Positions 25,190-35,601 of a stretch of DNA of 64,000 nucleotides are shown piece by piece (within the stretch, counting starts at the first letter, position 1; every line of letters starts with the position of its first letter). The stretch spans positions 124,001-188,000 of the forward strand of contig NZ_QKLF01000003.1 in NCBI RefSeq assembly GCF_003224335.1, given 5' to 3'. The notes under the pieces are model-generated. The model was not told the DNA's origin. It did not search any database and saw nothing but the letters and a program-made list of their open reading frames with translations. The DNA comes from Curtobacterium sp. MCJR17_055. Lineage in GTDB: Bacteria; Actinomycetota; Actinomycetes; Actinomycetales; Microbacteriaceae. A program made the position numbers and the translations under genes.

Positions 25190-26497
25190 ATGATCGAATA
25201 CCGCAACGTCCGCGTCGCGCTGCTGGGAGCCGGCTCGGTCGGTTCCCAGGTCGCCCGACTCCTGCTCGAGCACGGCGAGGAGCTCGCGACCCGGGCCGGC
25301 GCCGGTCTGGAGCTGGTCGGGATCGCCGTCCGCGACGTCGAGGTGCAGCGGGACGTCGACCTGCCGCGTGACCTCTTCACGACGGACGCGGAGTCGCTCA
25401 TCCTCGGGGCCGACATCGTGGTCGAGCTCATCGGCGGCATCGAGCCGGCGCGCACCCTCGTGCTGCAGGCGCTGCAGTCCGGGGCGGACGTCGTCACCGG
25501 CAACAAGGCGCTGCTCGCCACGCACGGCCCGGAGCTCTTCGCCGCCGCCGAGCAGGTCGGCGCACAGCTCTACTACGAGGCCGCCGTCGCCGGCGCGATC
25601 CCGATCATCCGACCGCTGCACGACTCGCTCGCGGGGGACCGCATCGAGCGGATCATGGGCATCGTCAACGGCACGACCAACTTCATCCTCGACCTGATGG
25701 ACCGCGAGGGCGCGACCTTCGACGACGCACTGGCGACCGCGACGGAGCTCGGGTACGCCGAGGCCGACCCGACCGCCGACGTCGAGGGCTACGACGCCGC
25801 GCAGAAGGCGGCGATCCTCGCGTCGCTCGCGTTCCACACCTCGGTCCCGCTCGCCGCCGTGCACCGCGAGGGCATCACCTCGGTGACCATCGAGCAGGTC
25901 CGCGCCGCCCGCAAGGCCGGCTACGTCGTGAAGATCCTCGCCACGTGCGAGCGCCTCACCGACGCCGAGGGTCGCGAGGGCGTCAGCGCCCGCGTCTACC
26001 CCGCGCTCGTGCCCGAGTCGCACCCGCTCGCGAGCGTGCACGGGGCGAAGAACGCGGTGTTCGTCGAGGCCGAGGCCGCCGGCGACCTCATGTTCTACGG
26101 TGCCGGCGCCGGCGGGGTGGAGACGGCCTCCGCGGTCCTCGGTGACCTCGTGTCCGCCGCCCGTCGCCACGTCATCGGCGGGCCGGGTGTCGCGGAGTCG
26201 ACGCAGTCGGCACTGCCCGTCTTCCCGATCGGGACGGTGCGGACCCGCTACCAGATCGCGCTGCACGTGACGGACGCCCCCGGCGTGCTGTCGACCGTCG
26301 CCGGGGTGCTCGCGGCGAACGGCGTCAGCGTCGAGACCGTCGAGCAGACCACCACGGGGGCCGTCGAGGGGACCGCGACGCTCGTCATCCGCACGCACCT
26401 CGCGCGTGAGGCCGACCTGGCAGACACCGTCGTCGCGCTCCGCGGCGAGGACGTCGTCATCGACGTGACCAGCGTGCTGCGTGTCGTCGGCGCCTGA
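25190..26497 (+). CDS. hom: Homoserine dehydrogenase
   Basis: Reduces aspartate semialdehyde to homoserine. The 435-residue protein begins with a nucleotide fold (RVALLGAGSVGSQVARLL), carries the family signature GIVNGTTNFIL...TELGYAEADPTADVEGYDAAQK, and ends in an ACT regulatory domain (YQIALHVTDAPGVLSTVAGVL) from about residue 350, as expected for threonine feedback. A GGAGAGAC ribosome site precedes ATG 25190. thrC follows after 72 bp of C-rich sequence. Confidence 0.96.
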   Translation: MIEYRNVRVALLGAGSVGSQVARLLLEHGEELATRAGAGLELVGIAVRDVEVQRDVDLPRDLFTTDAESLILGADIVVELIGGIEPARTLVLQALQSGADVVTGNKALLATHGPELFAAAEQVGAQLYYEAAVAGAIPIIRPLHDSLAGDRIERIMGIVNGTTNFILDLMDREGATFDDALATATELGYAEADPTADVEGYDAAQKAAILASLAFHTSVPLAAVHREGITSVTIEQVRAARKAGYVVKILATCERLTDAEGREGVSARVYPALVPESHPLASVHGAKNAVFVEAEAAGDLMFYGAGAGGVETASAVLGDLVSAARRHVIGGPGVAESTQSALPVFPIGTVRTRYQIALHVTDAPGVLSTVAGVLAANGVSVETVEQTTTGAVEGTATLVIRTHLAREADLADTVVALRGEDVVIDVTSVLRVVGA

Positions 26498-26569
26498 CGC
26501 GACCCCGAGCCTCCCGACCGACCAGCCGACCCAGACCAGACCGCCCCACCGGACAGAGAGAGAAGCCTG

Positions 26570-27649
26570 ATGGCCCACCAGTGGCAGGGAGTCCTGCGCG
26601 AGTACGCCGACCGACTCGACGTGACCGACGCGACCCCGATCGTGACGCTCGGTGAGGGCGGCACCCCGCTCATCCCGGCGCGACGACTCTCCGAGCGCAC
26701 CGGCGCCCAGGTGTACGTGAAGTACGAGGGCATGAACCCGACCGGCTCCTTCAAGGACCGCGGCATGACGATGGCGATCTCGAAGGCCGTCGAGCACGGG
26801 GCGAAGGCCGTCATCTGCGCCTCCACCGGCAACACGAGCGCCTCGGCGGCCGCGTACGCCACGCACGCCGGCATCACCGCCGCGGTGCTCGTGCCCGAGG
26901 GCAAGATCGCGATGGGCAAGCTGAGCCAGGCCGTGGCGCACGACGCGCAGCTGCTGCAGGTGCAGGGCAACTTCGACGACTGCCTCGACATCGCGCGGGA
27001 CCTGTCGGCGAACTACCCGGTGCACCTGGTCAACTCGGTCAACAACGACCGCATCGAGGGGCAGAAGACCGCCGCGTTCGAGGTCGTCGACGTCCTGGGG
27101 GACGCGCCGGACTTCCACTTCCTGCCGGTCGGCAACGCGGGCAACTACACCGCGTACTCGCGCGGGTACCGCGAGGACGTCGCCTCGGGCCGTTCGTCGC
27201 GGATGCCGCGGATGTTCGGCTTCCAGGCAGCCGGCTCGGCCCCGATCGTGCACGGTGAGGTCGTCCGGCACCCGGAGACCATCGCCTCGGCGATCCGGAT
27301 CGGCAACCCGGCGTCGTGGCAGCCTGCGCTCGAGGCCCGGGACGAGACCGACGGCTACTTCGGTGCGATCTCCGACGACGCGATCCTCGCTGCGCACCAC
27401 ATCCTCTCGGCAGAGGTCGGCGTGTTCGTCGAGCCGGCGTCGGCCATCGGCGTCGCCGGACTCCTCGAGCGCGCCGACGCGGGCGTCGTCCCGAAGGGCG
27501 CGACCGTCGTCATCACGGTGACGGGCCACGGCCTGAAGGACCCGCAGTGGGCGCTCCGCACGCAGGACGGCGGCGAGGTCGCCCCGACCAGCGTGCCCGT
27601 GGACACCGCCGCGATCGCGGACGTGCTCGGACTGGTCAGCGCGCGGTGA
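26570..27649 (+). CDS. thrC: Threonine synthase
   Basis: Converts O-phosphohomoserine to threonine with PLP. The 359-residue enzyme has the cofactor lysine in [32 protein letters not shown], and the phosphate-binding GNAGNYTAY. The length fits the short class II form found in actinobacteria. An AGAGAGAGAAG ribosome site precedes the ATG. Its TGA overlaps the GTG of thrB. Confidence 0.97.
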   Translation: MAHQWQGVLREYADRLDVTDATPIVTLGEGGTPLIPARRLSERTGAQVYVKYEGMNPTGSFKDRGMTMAISKAVEHGAKAVICASTGNTSASAAAYATHAGITAAVLVPEGKIAMGKLSQAVAHDAQLLQVQGNFDDCLDIARDLSANYPVHLVNSVNNDRIEGQKTAAFEVVDVLGDAPDFHFLPVGNAGNYTAYSRGYREDVASGRSSRMPRMFGFQAAGSAPIVHGEVVRHPETIASAIRIGNPASWQPALEARDETDGYFGAISDDAILAAHHILSAEVGVFVEPASAIGVAGLLERADAGVVPKGATVVITVTGHGLKDPQWALRTQDGGEVAPTSVPVDTAAIADVLGLVSAR

Positions 27650-28671
27650 GCGTCGACCGCTCGTCCGGACCGGGGGAGGGCGCGACCGCCCTGGAGGCTG
27701 TACCGGCCGGACGGGCGGTCCGGGTGCGCGTCCCGGCGACCTCCGCGAACCTCGGCCCGGGGTTCGACTCCCTCGGACTCGCGCTGTCGCTCTACGACGA
27801 GGTCGACGTCCGCGTCCGGCCCGAGCCGGGCGCGACCGTGACGATCGACGGCGTCGGCGCCGGTGAGGTGCCGACCGACGACACGAACCTGGTCGTCCGG
27901 GCCGTCCGCCGTGGCTTCGAGCACGCCGGCGTCCCGCAGCCCGGGCTCGAGCTGCACGCCACGAACGCGATCCCGCACGGCCGCGGCATGGGGTCGTCCG
28001 CCGCCGCGATCGTCGCCGGGCTGATGGCCGCGCGTGGGCTCCTCGCCGGCGTGGTCGACCTCGACGCGTCCACGCTGCTGAGCCTCGCCACCGAGATGGA
28101 GGGGCACCCGGACAACGTCGCCCCCGCGCTCTTCGGTGGTCTGACGATCGCGTGGATGACCGCCGACGGCCCGGCGTACAAGCGGTTGCTCGTGCACCGC
28201 GGGGTGTCGCCCGTCGTCTTCGTCCCGACGTCGACGCTCTCGACGAAGCTCGCGCGGTCCCTGCAGCCGATGACGGTGCCGCACGAGGACGCCGCCTTCA
28301 ACGTCTCGCGGTCGGCGCTGCTCGTGGCGGCGCTCATCCAGAGCCCGGAACTGCTGCTCGCGGCCACCGAGGACCGGCTCCACCAGGCCTACCGCGCGAG
28401 CGCGATGCCCGAGACGGACGCCCTGATCGGGCTCCTCCGGCAGCACGGTCTGGCGGCCGTCGTCTCGGGCGCCGGGCCGAGCCTCCTGGTGATGGGGAGC
28501 GACCCGGCACAGCGGCTCGCGGCGGCCGGACTGGTCGAGCGACACGCCGAGTCCACCTGGCGTGCGCTCATGCTGGCCGTCGACCTCGGTGGTGCTACAG
28601 TGAAGCCGCACCCGACGCTCGAAGCCGAACTCGCGGAGGCGTCGACCACCCCAGGTCGACCGCCACGCTGA
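27646..28671 (+). CDS. thrB: Homoserine kinase
   Basis: Phosphorylates homoserine for threonine synthase. The 341-residue GHMP kinase has [23 protein letters not shown] at its start, the ATP loop [33 protein letters not shown], and the late [13 protein letters not shown] 27646 overlaps the thrC stop by 4 bases and excludes an N-terminal extension that would overlap thrC in another frame. It has about 20 extra residues at the N-terminus before the first strand. Confidence 0.96.
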   Translation: MSVDRSSGPGEGATALEAVPAGRAVRVRVPATSANLGPGFDSLGLALSLYDEVDVRVRPEPGATVTIDGVGAGEVPTDDTNLVVRAVRRGFEHAGVPQPGLELHATNAIPHGRGMGSSAAAIVAGLMAARGLLAGVVDLDASTLLSLATEMEGHPDNVAPALFGGLTIAWMTADGPAYKRLLVHRGVSPVVFVPTSTLSTKLARSLQPMTVPHEDAAFNVSRSALLVAALIQSPELLLAATEDRLHQAYRASAMPETDALIGLLRQHGLAAVVSGAGPSLLVMGSDPAQRLAAAGLVERHAESTWRALMLAVDLGGATVKPHPTLEAELAEASTTPGRPPR

Positions 28672-28699
28672 TCCGGTGCGTGGGGCACTCTCTCCAGAT

Positions 28700-28758
28700 C
28701 ACCGTTCCCGGTCCGTCGTCTGAACGACGGCCGTTGCACATCCGCGACGGGAACGGTG
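28700..28758 (+). promoter_or_regulatory. Structured leader upstream of rho
   Basis: CACCGTTCCCG (28700-28710) is exactly complementary to CGGGAACGGTG (28748-28758). Within the enclosed 37 bases a second perfect hairpin forms: CCGTCGT (28713-28719) with ACGACGG (28724-28730). The nested structure ends 42 bp before the rho GTG. Rho genes elsewhere are autoregulated by premature termination in their leaders, so this is a candidate attenuator. Confidence 0.5.
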
Positions 28759-28800
28759 GAAACTCTCCGCGTTCTGCGGTCGGAAGGAACCATCAGCATC

Positions 28801-30978
28801 GTGACCGACGTCACCACCTCCACCGGTTCGGTGGAGATCCCCACTGACCTGCGCGCGCTCCGTCTCCCGGAGCTCCAGCGCATCGCCTCGTCCCTCGGCA
28901 TCACCGGGCTCTCGAAGCTCCGCAAGGGCGACCTCATCGCCTCGATCGAGGACAAGCGTCCGGCCGAGGCGCCCGCCACGGTCACGCCGACCCTCGACGG
29001 TGCCGGCACCGGCACCCCGGTCGCGGACACCACCGAGCAGGTCGCTGCCGCGGAGCCCGTGCAGCAGGCGCCGGCGGAGCGCGACGAGCAGCCCGCCGCA
29101 CCGGTCGCCGAGGCCCCGGCCCGCGGTCGCCGCAACCGCCGTGCCTCCTCCGGTGGCACCGTCAGCGCCGAGCCGACCGCCGCGGCCTCGCACACGAACG
29201 CCGGCCACACCGGCACCGAGGACCTCCTCGCCGGGCTGGACCAGGTCCGCGCCGAGAAGGACGCGCAGGAGGCCGCCCAGACCGGTCAGCGTCGTGGTCG
29301 CGGTCGCGACCGCCAGGCGCAGCAGGCCGACGGCCAGGAGGCCCGGGGCGCCACCGCGGAGGTCCAGGTCCCGGCCGCGGACGCCGCCGAGCAGGGCGAC
29401 CAGGACGTCGCGCAGCAGAACGACGGCCAGCAGGCCGACCAGTCCGACCAGGGCGACCAGGCCGAGGGCGGCGCTCGTCGCGGCCGTCGCAGTCGCGGTC
29501 GCGGTCGTGGTCGCGGTCAGAACGGCGACCAGGCCGAGCAGAACGGCCAGCAGCCCGAGTCGGACAAGGCCGAGCCGAAGCAGCAGCAGAACGGCAAGCA
29601 GCAGAACGCCGACAAGGGCGAGCAGAAGCAGAACGGCCAGCAGAAGCAGGCCGAGCAGCAGCGTGGCGACCAGCAGCGCGGCGACCAGCAGCGTGCCGAC
29701 CAGCAGCGCGCCGCCGAGCAGGAGGCCGAGAACGGTCGGACCCGTCGCCAGCGTGACCGCAAGCGTGGTCGCGGCGGCCAGAACGACGAGTTCGAGCCCG
29801 AGGTCACCGAGGACGACGTCCTCATCCCGATCGCCGGCATCCTCGACGTCCTCGACAACTACGCGTTCGTGCGCACCACCGGCTACCTGCCGGGGCCGGA
29901 GGACGTCTACGTCTCCCTCGGTCAGGTGAAGAAGTACCACCTGCGCAAGGGCGACGCGGTCGTCGGCGCGATCAAGCAGCCGCGGAACGACGAGCAGCAG
30001 AGCCGTCAGAAGTACAACGCGCTCGTCAAGATCGACACGATCAACGGTCAGACCGCCGACGAGGCCGCGGCCCGGGTCGACTTCCAGGACCTCACCCCGC
30101 TGTACCCGAACGAGCGCCTGCGCCTCGAGACGGAGCCCGCGAAGATCTCGACCCGCATCATCGACCTCGTGTCGCCGATCGGCAAGGGCCAGCGCGGTCT
30201 CATCGTCTCCCCGCCGAAGGCCGGCAAGACCGTCGTCCTGCAGGCGATCGCGAACGCCGTCTCGAAGAACAACCCCGAGGCGCACCTCATGGTCGTCCTG
30301 GTGGACGAGCGTCCCGAAGAGGTCACCGACATGCAGCGCACGGTGAAGGGCGAGGTCATCGCCTCGACCTTCGACCGTCCCGCCGAGGACCACACCACGG
30401 TCGCCGAGCTCGCCATCGAGCGTGCGAAGCGCCTCGTCGAGCTGGGCCACGACGTCGTCGTGCTGCTCGACTCGATCACCCGACTGGGCCGCGCGTACAA
30501 CCTGGCCACGCCGCCGTCGGGTCGCGTGCTCTCCGGTGGCGTCGACTCCGCCGCGCTCTACCCCGTCAAGCGCTTCTTCGGCGCCGCCCGCAACATCGAG
30601 AACGGCGGCTCGCTGACCATCCTCGCCACGGCGCTCGTCGAGACCGGGTCGAAGATGGACGAGGTGATCTTCGAGGAGTTCAAGGGCACCGGCAACATGG
30701 AGCTCCGCCTCAACCGGCACCTCGCCGACAAGCGGATCTTCCCGGCCGTCGACATCAACGCGTCCGGCACCCGTCGCGAGGAGCAGCTGCTCTCCGCCGA
30801 CGAGGTCGCGATCACCTGGCGTCTCCGTCGGGCCCTCGCCGGGCTCGACCCGCAGCAGGCGCTCGACGTCGTCCTCCGGAACCTCAAGGAGACGCAGTCG
30901 AACGTGGAGTTCCTCGTCCAGATCCAGAAGTCGGTGCCGGCGACCAACGGTCACCACGGCAGCGGCCACCAGGAGTAA
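28801..30978 (+). CDS. rho: Transcription termination factor Rho with long disordered insert
   Basis: RNA helicase that ends transcription. The 725-residue protein is far longer than E. coli Rho (419). Residues 15-50 are the Rho N-terminal helical domain ([30 protein letters not shown]). About 60-327 is a low-complexity region rich in Gln, Asn, Arg, Gly and Glu with GRGRGRG runs and RGDQQ repeats. Then come the RNA-binding fold ([25 protein letters not shown]) and the ATPase (Walker [33 protein letters not shown]). GTG 28801 follows GGAAGGAACC. Such inserts are usual in high-GC actinobacteria. Confidence 0.96.
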   Translation: MTDVTTSTGSVEIPTDLRALRLPELQRIASSLGITGLSKLRKGDLIASIEDKRPAEAPATVTPTLDGAGTGTPVADTTEQVAAAEPVQQAPAERDEQPAAPVAEAPARGRRNRRASSGGTVSAEPTAAASHTNAGHTGTEDLLAGLDQVRAEKDAQEAAQTGQRRGRGRDRQAQQADGQEARGATAEVQVPAADAAEQGDQDVAQQNDGQQADQSDQGDQAEGGARRGRRSRGRGRGRGQNGDQAEQNGQQPESDKAEPKQQQNGKQQNADKGEQKQNGQQKQAEQQRGDQQRGDQQRADQQRAAEQEAENGRTRRQRDRKRGRGGQNDEFEPEVTEDDVLIPIAGILDVLDNYAFVRTTGYLPGPEDVYVSLGQVKKYHLRKGDAVVGAIKQPRNDEQQSRQKYNALVKIDTINGQTADEAAARVDFQDLTPLYPNERLRLETEPAKISTRIIDLVSPIGKGQRGLIVSPPKAGKTVVLQAIANAVSKNNPEAHLMVVLVDERPEEVTDMQRTVKGEVIASTFDRPAEDHTTVAELAIERAKRLVELGHDVVVLLDSITRLGRAYNLATPPSGRVLSGGVDSAALYPVKRFFGAARNIENGGSLTILATALVETGSKMDEVIFEEFKGTGNMELRLNRHLADKRIFPAVDINASGTRREEQLLSADEVAITWRLRRALAGLDPQQALDVVLRNLKETQSNVEFLVQIQKSVPATNGHHGSGHQE
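29662..29721 (+). repeat. 15-bp tandem repeats inside rho
   Basis: Four consecutive 15-bp units encode [15 protein letters not shown] and RAAEQ from residue 288. They sit in the Gln-rich part of the Rho insert and are a likely site of length variation between strains. Confidence 0.75.
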
Positions 30979-30981
30979 CGC

Positions 30982-32064
30982 GTGTTCGAGTCGGTGGCAG
31001 GGCTGCTGGCGGAACACGAGGAACTGACGCAGCAGCTGTCGGACCCCGCGCTCCACGCCGACCCGGCCCGCGCCAAGAAGGTCAACCGGCGGTACGCCGA
31101 GCTGAGCCAGATCAAGGCCGCGTACGAGGGCTGGCAGGCGGCGGGGGATGACCTCGCCGCCGCCCGCGAGCTCGCGCGCGAGGACGAGGCGTTCGCGGAC
31201 GAGGTCCCGGGGCTCGAGGAGCAGCTGGCGGAGCGCCAGGAGCGCCTCCGCCGGCTCCTCATCCCGCGCGACCCCGACGACGGCCGTGACGTCATCATGG
31301 AGATCAAGGGCGGCGAGGGCGGCGAGGAGTCCGCGCTGTTCGCGGCCGACCTGCTCCGCATGTACTCGCACTACGCCGAGGGCAAGGGCTGGAAGGTCGA
31401 GATGCTCGAGCGCACCGAGTCCGACCTCGGTGGCTACAAGGACGTGCAGGTCGCGATCAAGTCGAACGCGACCGACCCGTCGCAGGGCGTGTGGGCACAC
31501 CTCAAGTACGAGGGCGGTGTGCACCGCGTCCAGCGCGTCCCGGCGACCGAGTCGCAGGGGCGCATCCACACGTCGACGACCGGCGTGCTCGTCTTCCCCG
31601 AGGTGGACGAGCCGGAGGAGGTCGAGATCAACCAGAACGACCTGAAGATCGACGTGTACCGCTCCTCCGGTCCCGGCGGACAGTCGGTCAACACGACGGA
31701 CTCCGCGGTCCGCATCACGCACCTCCCGACGGGGATCACGGTCGCGATGCAGAACGAGAAGTCGCAGCTGCAGAACCGCGAGGCCGGCATGCGCGTCCTG
31801 CGGGCCCGCATCCTCGCGCGCCAGCAGGAGGAGCGTGACGCGATCGCCTCCGACGCCCGCAAGTCGCAGATCCGCGGGATGGACCGTTCGGAGCGCATCC
31901 GGACGTACAACTTCCCGGAGAACCGGATCGCGGACCACCGCACCGGCTACAAGGCGTACGACCTCGACCGTGTCATGAACGGCGCACTCGAACCGGTCGT
32001 GCAGTCCGCCATCCAGGCCGACGAAGAGGCGCGCCTGGCCGCCCTCGGCGACCAGGACGCCTGA
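30982..32064 (+). CDS. prfA: Peptide chain release factor 1
   Basis: Reads UAA and UAG stop codons and triggers peptide release. The 360-residue protein has the catalytic GGQ in [20 protein letters not shown], and the family region [25 protein letters not shown] 30982 lies 3 bp after the rho stop. It is followed after 5 bp by the gene of the methyltransferase that modifies its GGQ glutamine, the normal pairing. Confidence 0.97.
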   Translation: MFESVAGLLAEHEELTQQLSDPALHADPARAKKVNRRYAELSQIKAAYEGWQAAGDDLAAARELAREDEAFADEVPGLEEQLAERQERLRRLLIPRDPDDGRDVIMEIKGGEGGEESALFAADLLRMYSHYAEGKGWKVEMLERTESDLGGYKDVQVAIKSNATDPSQGVWAHLKYEGGVHRVQRVPATESQGRIHTSTTGVLVFPEVDEPEEVEINQNDLKIDVYRSSGPGGQSVNTTDSAVRITHLPTGITVAMQNEKSQLQNREAGMRVLRARILARQQEERDAIASDARKSQIRGMDRSERIRTYNFPENRIADHRTGYKAYDLDRVMNGALEPVVQSAIQADEEARLAALGDQDA

Positions 32065-32069
32065 TCGGC

Positions 32070-32966
32070 GTGTCCGGCCGGGAGGCCCGCCCCACCTCGG
32101 GTCCCCGGCCCGCCTTCGCCGCCGACCGGCTCCTGCGCGAGGCGGCAGTTGCCCTGGCCGCGGCAGGCGTCCCGACGCCACAGGTCGACGCGGAACTCCT
32201 GCTGGCCTGGGCGACGGACACCTCGCGGGGTGCCGTGCAGGCGCGTGCGATGACCGGGGGAGCGATCGCCGAGGGACACGTCGAGCGCTTCCGGCACGCC
32301 GTCGCCCGTCGCGTCACCCGTGAACCACTCCAGCACGTCACCGGCGAGGCGCACTTCCGCGCGCTGACCCTGTCGGTCGGACCGGGCGTGTTCGTCCCGC
32401 GGCCGGAGACCGAGTCGGTCGTCCAGTTCGGCATCGACGCGCTCCGGTCGACCGCGGTGCCCGAGCCGATCGCCGTCGACCTCGGGTCCGGGAGCGGTGC
32501 GATCGCCATCGCGATGGACACCGAGGTGCCGAACGCCGTGGTGTACGCGGTCGAACGCTCGCCCGAGGCCCTGCCGTGGACGCGTCGCAACGTGGACGCA
32601 CACGGCGGGACGGTGCACCTCGTCGAGGGCGACCTCGCCGACGCGCTGCCGGAGCTCGACGGCCGGGTGTCGGTCGTCGTGTCGAACCCGCCGTACGTGC
32701 CCGACGACGCGGTCCCGATCGACCCCGAGGTCCGCGACCACGACCCGGCGCTCGCGCTGTACGGCGGACCGGACGGGCTCGACGCCGTGCGGGCCCTGAC
32801 CGAGACCGCGTGGCGCCTGCTCGTGCCCGGCGGACTGCTCGTCGTCGAGCACGCCGAGCAGCAGGGCGCCGGCGTCCGCGCGGTGCTCGCCGACCGGGGC
32901 TTCCGGTCCCCGGAGACGCACGTCGACCTCACCGGACGCGACCGCACGACCACCGCGACGCGCTGA
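32070..32966 (+). CDS. prmC: Release factor glutamine methyltransferase
   Basis: Methylates the GGQ glutamine of release factors using S-adenosylmethionine. The 298-residue protein has an N-terminal helical domain (EPLQHVTGEAHF, GPGVFVPRPETE), the SAM site VDLGSGSGAIAIAM, and the substrate motif NPPYVPDD. The N-terminus from GTG 32070 includes a GC-rich tail (VSGREARPTSGPRPAFAA) that could be a misassigned start. It converges with a HAD-family gene 24 bp away. Confidence 0.95.
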   Translation: MSGREARPTSGPRPAFAADRLLREAAVALAAAGVPTPQVDAELLLAWATDTSRGAVQARAMTGGAIAEGHVERFRHAVARRVTREPLQHVTGEAHFRALTLSVGPGVFVPRPETESVVQFGIDALRSTAVPEPIAVDLGSGSGAIAIAMDTEVPNAVVYAVERSPEALPWTRRNVDAHGGTVHLVEGDLADALPELDGRVSVVVSNPPYVPDDAVPIDPEVRDHDPALALYGGPDGLDAVRALTETAWRLLVPGGLLVVEHAEQQGAGVRAVLADRGFRSPETHVDLTGRDRTTTATR

Positions 32967-32990
32967 CCGGCGTGTGCCGGGCGGCGGCTC

Positions 32991-33638
32991 CTAGACGACC
33001 GGTGCCGTCTCGTGGGCCGCGACGAACGTCCGCACCGCACCCCGCAGGTCGGTGTCGTGCTCGACGAGCACGGCGGTGATGCCGACGCTCCGTGCCCCGG
33101 CGACGTTCTCGGGCATGTCGTCGGCGAAGAAGGTGCGCTCGGCCGGGACACCGTGGTGGGCGAGCACGCGCCGGAACACCTCCGGATCGGGCTTCCGTGC
33201 GCCGAACGCGCTCGTGGTGTCCAGGTGCTCCTCGAACAGCGGCGGCAGCGACGGGACCCATTCGTGCAGCCACCGACCGGCGAGCGGGCCGTTGTTCGTG
33301 AGCAGCGCGACCCGACCGTGCTGCTTGGCGATCCGCACCGCCTCGAGCCGGTCCGGCAGCTCGGTCATCGCCGCTCCGCGGATGCGTGCCCACTCCGTCT
33401 CGGGGACCGGGCACCCCATGGCCTGCTCGAAGGCGGCGAGGTAGGCGTCGGCGTCCGCGAAGTGCCCGGCCTCGGCCCGCTGCTCGTTCCCGGTGTCCCA
33501 CCAGCGGCGGCGGAGCTCGGTGAAGTCGTGCCCGGTCAGCTCGGTCAGCCCGGCCATCCGGGTCGTCCAGTCGTAGCGGACGAGGACGTCGTCCATGTCG
33601 AAGAGGAACAGGAGTGGGGGCGCGGGCGTCTCGTTCAC
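32991..33638 (-). CDS. HAD-superfamily hydrolase
   Basis: A 215-residue phosphatase-type protein. Motif I is LFDMDDVLV with the nucleophile Asp, motif II LLTNNG, the Lys in ARKPDPEVF, and motif IV FFADDMPENV. The cap is helical (residues 15-85), as in the subfamily I group. It has a strong AGGAGG ribosome site before GTG 33638. It is the only minus-strand gene between argS and asparaginase, and it diverges from tsaC. The substrate is unknown. Confidence 0.88.
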   Translation of the reverse strand: MNETPAPPLLFLFDMDDVLVRYDWTTRMAGLTELTGHDFTELRRRWWDTGNEQRAEAGHFADADAYLAAFEQAMGCPVPETEWARIRGAAMTELPDRLEAVRIAKQHGRVALLTNNGPLAGRWLHEWVPSLPPLFEEHLDTTSAFGARKPDPEVFRRVLAHHGVPAERTFFADDMPENVAGARSVGITAVLVEHDTDLRGAVRTFVAAHETAPVV

Positions 33639-33660
33639 GATGCCTCCTATCCTCGCGCAC

Positions 33661-33666
33661 TATCAT
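33661..33666 (+). promoter_or_regulatory. Possible -10 of tsaC
   Basis: TATCAT ends 10 bases before the ATG at 33677, which would give a message with almost no leader. It could drive tsaC, the wecA-like gene and atpI. Confidence 0.4.
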
Positions 33667-33676
33667 CGTGCAGGTC

Positions 33677-34351
33677 ATGGCTTCCCGATACGACTGTTCC
33701 GACCCCGACGGGCTCCTGACCGGCATGCGGCTCGCACGGACCGCCCTCGGTCGGGGCGAACTCGTCGTCGTGCCCACCGACACCGTCTACGGCGTCGCGG
33801 CGGACGCGTTCAGCGCCTCGGCCGTGCAGCGCCTGCTCGACGCGAAGGGCCGGACGCGGCAGTCGCCGCCGCCGGTGCTCATCCCGGGCGTCGCGACGCT
33901 CGACGCGCTCGCCAGCGAGGTCCCCGAGCCGGTGCGCCAGCTCGTCGATGCGTTCTGGCCCGGTGGTCTCACCGTGATCCTCCGTGCGCAGCCGTCGCTC
34001 GACTGGGACCTCGGTGAGACGCGGGGGACCGTCGCGCTCCGGATGCCGGACTCGCGCATCGCCCTCGAGCTCCTGCGCGAGGTCGGTCCGCTCGCGGTCT
34101 CCTCGGCGAACTCCACCGGCGACCCGGCCGCGATGGACGTCGACGACGCCGAGCGCATGCTCGGTGACAGCGTCGCGGTCTACCTCGACGGCGGAGCGCT
34201 GGCGCCGCACGACGGTGCTGCAGCGTCGACCGGTTCCACCATCGTGGACGCGACCGGTCTGTCCGCGGGGGAGGGCCTCCGCATCGTCCGCCACGGTGTG
34301 ATCCCGGACGACGAGATCAGACGGGTCGTCGGGGACGACCTCGTCCGGTGA
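33677..34351 (+). CDS. tsaC: L-threonylcarbamoyladenylate synthase (Sua5/YrdC/TsaC)
   Basis: Makes the precursor for the t6A modification of tRNAs that read ANN codons, from threonine, bicarbonate and ATP. The 224-residue protein has the YrdC fold signatures LVVVPTDTVYGVAADAF, VQRLLDAKGRT in place of the usual K-x-R region, FWPGGLTVIL, TVALRMPD and PLAVSSANSTG. There is no extra Sua5 domain. ATG 33677 gives MASRYDCSDPD. Its TGA overlaps the GTG of the next gene. Confidence 0.94.
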   Translation: MASRYDCSDPDGLLTGMRLARTALGRGELVVVPTDTVYGVAADAFSASAVQRLLDAKGRTRQSPPPVLIPGVATLDALASEVPEPVRQLVDAFWPGGLTVILRAQPSLDWDLGETRGTVALRMPDSRIALELLREVGPLAVSSANSTGDPAAMDVDDAERMLGDSVAVYLDGGALAPHDGAAASTGSTIVDATGLSAGEGLRIVRHGVIPDDEIRRVVGDDLVR

Positions 34352-35601
34352 AGTTCTACCTGCTCGCGGGGGTCATCTCGGCGGTCGTGAGCTTCCTCGT
34401 CAGTTGGCTCGTGTGGAAGCTCGGGATCAAGTACAAGTGGTACCCGAAGGTCCGTGAGCGGGACGTGCACCGGACGCCCACCCCGCGTCTCGGGGGCATC
34501 GCGATGTTCCTCGGCGTGATCGTCTCCCTGCTCTGCGCGTGGTTCCTCTTCCCGGCGATCGCGGGACAGGACTACTTCCGGCTCGTCTTCGGCGAGCCGG
34601 GGCGGGTGATCGCCGTCCTGGCGGGCGCGACCATCATCGTCGTGCTCGGCGTCGCGGACGACATCTGGGACCTCGACTGGATGACGAAGCTCGCCGGACA
34701 GATCATCGCCGCGGGGATCCTCGCCTGGCAGGGCGTCGCGATCGTCTCGCTGCCGATCGGCAACACGCTCGGCGTCGGCTCGTCCTACATGAGCCTCATC
34801 TTCACGGTGCTCGCGGTCGTGCTCGTCATGAACGCGGTGAACTTCATCGACGGGCTCGACGGACTCGTGGCCGGGGTCGCGATCATCGCGGGCGGGGTGT
34901 TCTTCCTCTACACGTTCTTCATCAACCGCGTGGTCGTGGAGACGGAGTTCTTCTTCAACCTGCCGTCGCTGCTCACCGCGGTGCTCGTCGGCGCCTGCGC
35001 CGGGTTCCTCGTGCTCAACTGGCACCCCGCGAAGCTCTTCATGGGGGACGCCGGCGCGCTGCTGGTCGGGTTCCTGATGGCGACGAGCGCGGTGTCGATC
35101 ACGGGCAACATCGACCCCGCAGCCGTCCGGACCCGGACCGACCTGCTGCCGGCGTTCATCCCGATCCTGCTGCCGTTCGCCATCCTCGTCGTGCCGATCC
35201 TCGACTTCGGCCTGGCCGTGATCCGACGGGTGAGCGCCGGGAAGTCGCCGTTCTCCGCGGACCGGAAGCACCTGCACCACCGCCTGCTCGACATGGGGCA
35301 CTCGCACTTCCACGCGGTGCTCATCTTCTACGCGTGGACGGCAGTGGTCGCCTTCGGCTGCCTGCTCTTCCTCTTCGTGAACTGGTGGTGGGTCGCGGCG
35401 TTCGTCGCGGTCGGGTTCACGGTGTGTGCCATCGTGACGTTCGCCCCACTCGGCCGGAAGCGGGTCGAGATCGCGGCGCAGACCACCGCGTCCGCCGGTG
35501 CGCCGTTCGACGCCAGCTACGACCCGCTCGACCGTGCCGCCGCCGTCCGGGACCCGCGACCGCGGCCCCGGCCCCGCTCGACCCCTGGAGACCCATCGTG
35601 A
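34348..35601 (+). CDS. Undecaprenyl-phosphate sugar-1-phosphate transferase (MraY/WecA/TagO family)
   Basis: Polytopic membrane enzyme that starts cell-wall polymer synthesis by loading a sugar phosphate, probably GlcNAc-1-P, onto undecaprenyl phosphate. The 417 residues give about 11 membrane segments. Catalytic loops are visible: RTPTPRLGGIAMF, GVADDIWDLDWMTKL, NAVNFIDGLDGLVAGV, HPAKLFMGDAGALL and KHLHHRLLDMGHSH. The C-terminal 50 residues are polar. It sits between tsaC and atpI with 4-base overlaps at both ends, the common actinobacterial order. Confidence 0.92.
   Translation: MKFYLLAGVISAVVSFLVSWLVWKLGIKYKWYPKVRERDVHRTPTPRLGGIAMFLGVIVSLLCAWFLFPAIAGQDYFRLVFGEPGRVIAVLAGATIIVVLGVADDIWDLDWMTKLAGQIIAAGILAWQGVAIVSLPIGNTLGVGSSYMSLIFTVLAVVLVMNAVNFIDGLDGLVAGVAIIAGGVFFLYTFFINRVVVETEFFFNLPSLLTAVLVGACAGFLVLNWHPAKLFMGDAGALLVGFLMATSAVSITGNIDPAAVRTRTDLLPAFIPILLPFAILVVPILDFGLAVIRRVSAGKSPFSADRKHLHHRLLDMGHSHFHAVLIFYAWTAVVAFGCLLFLFVNWWWVAAFVAVGFTVCAIVTFAPLGRKRVEIAAQTTASAGAPFDASYDPLDRAAAVRDPRPRPRPRSTPGDPS

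Noticed and set aside
28699-32181. Minus-strand open frame opposite rho and prfA
   Set aside because: Leu/Val/Arg-rich shadow; rho and prfA are certain.
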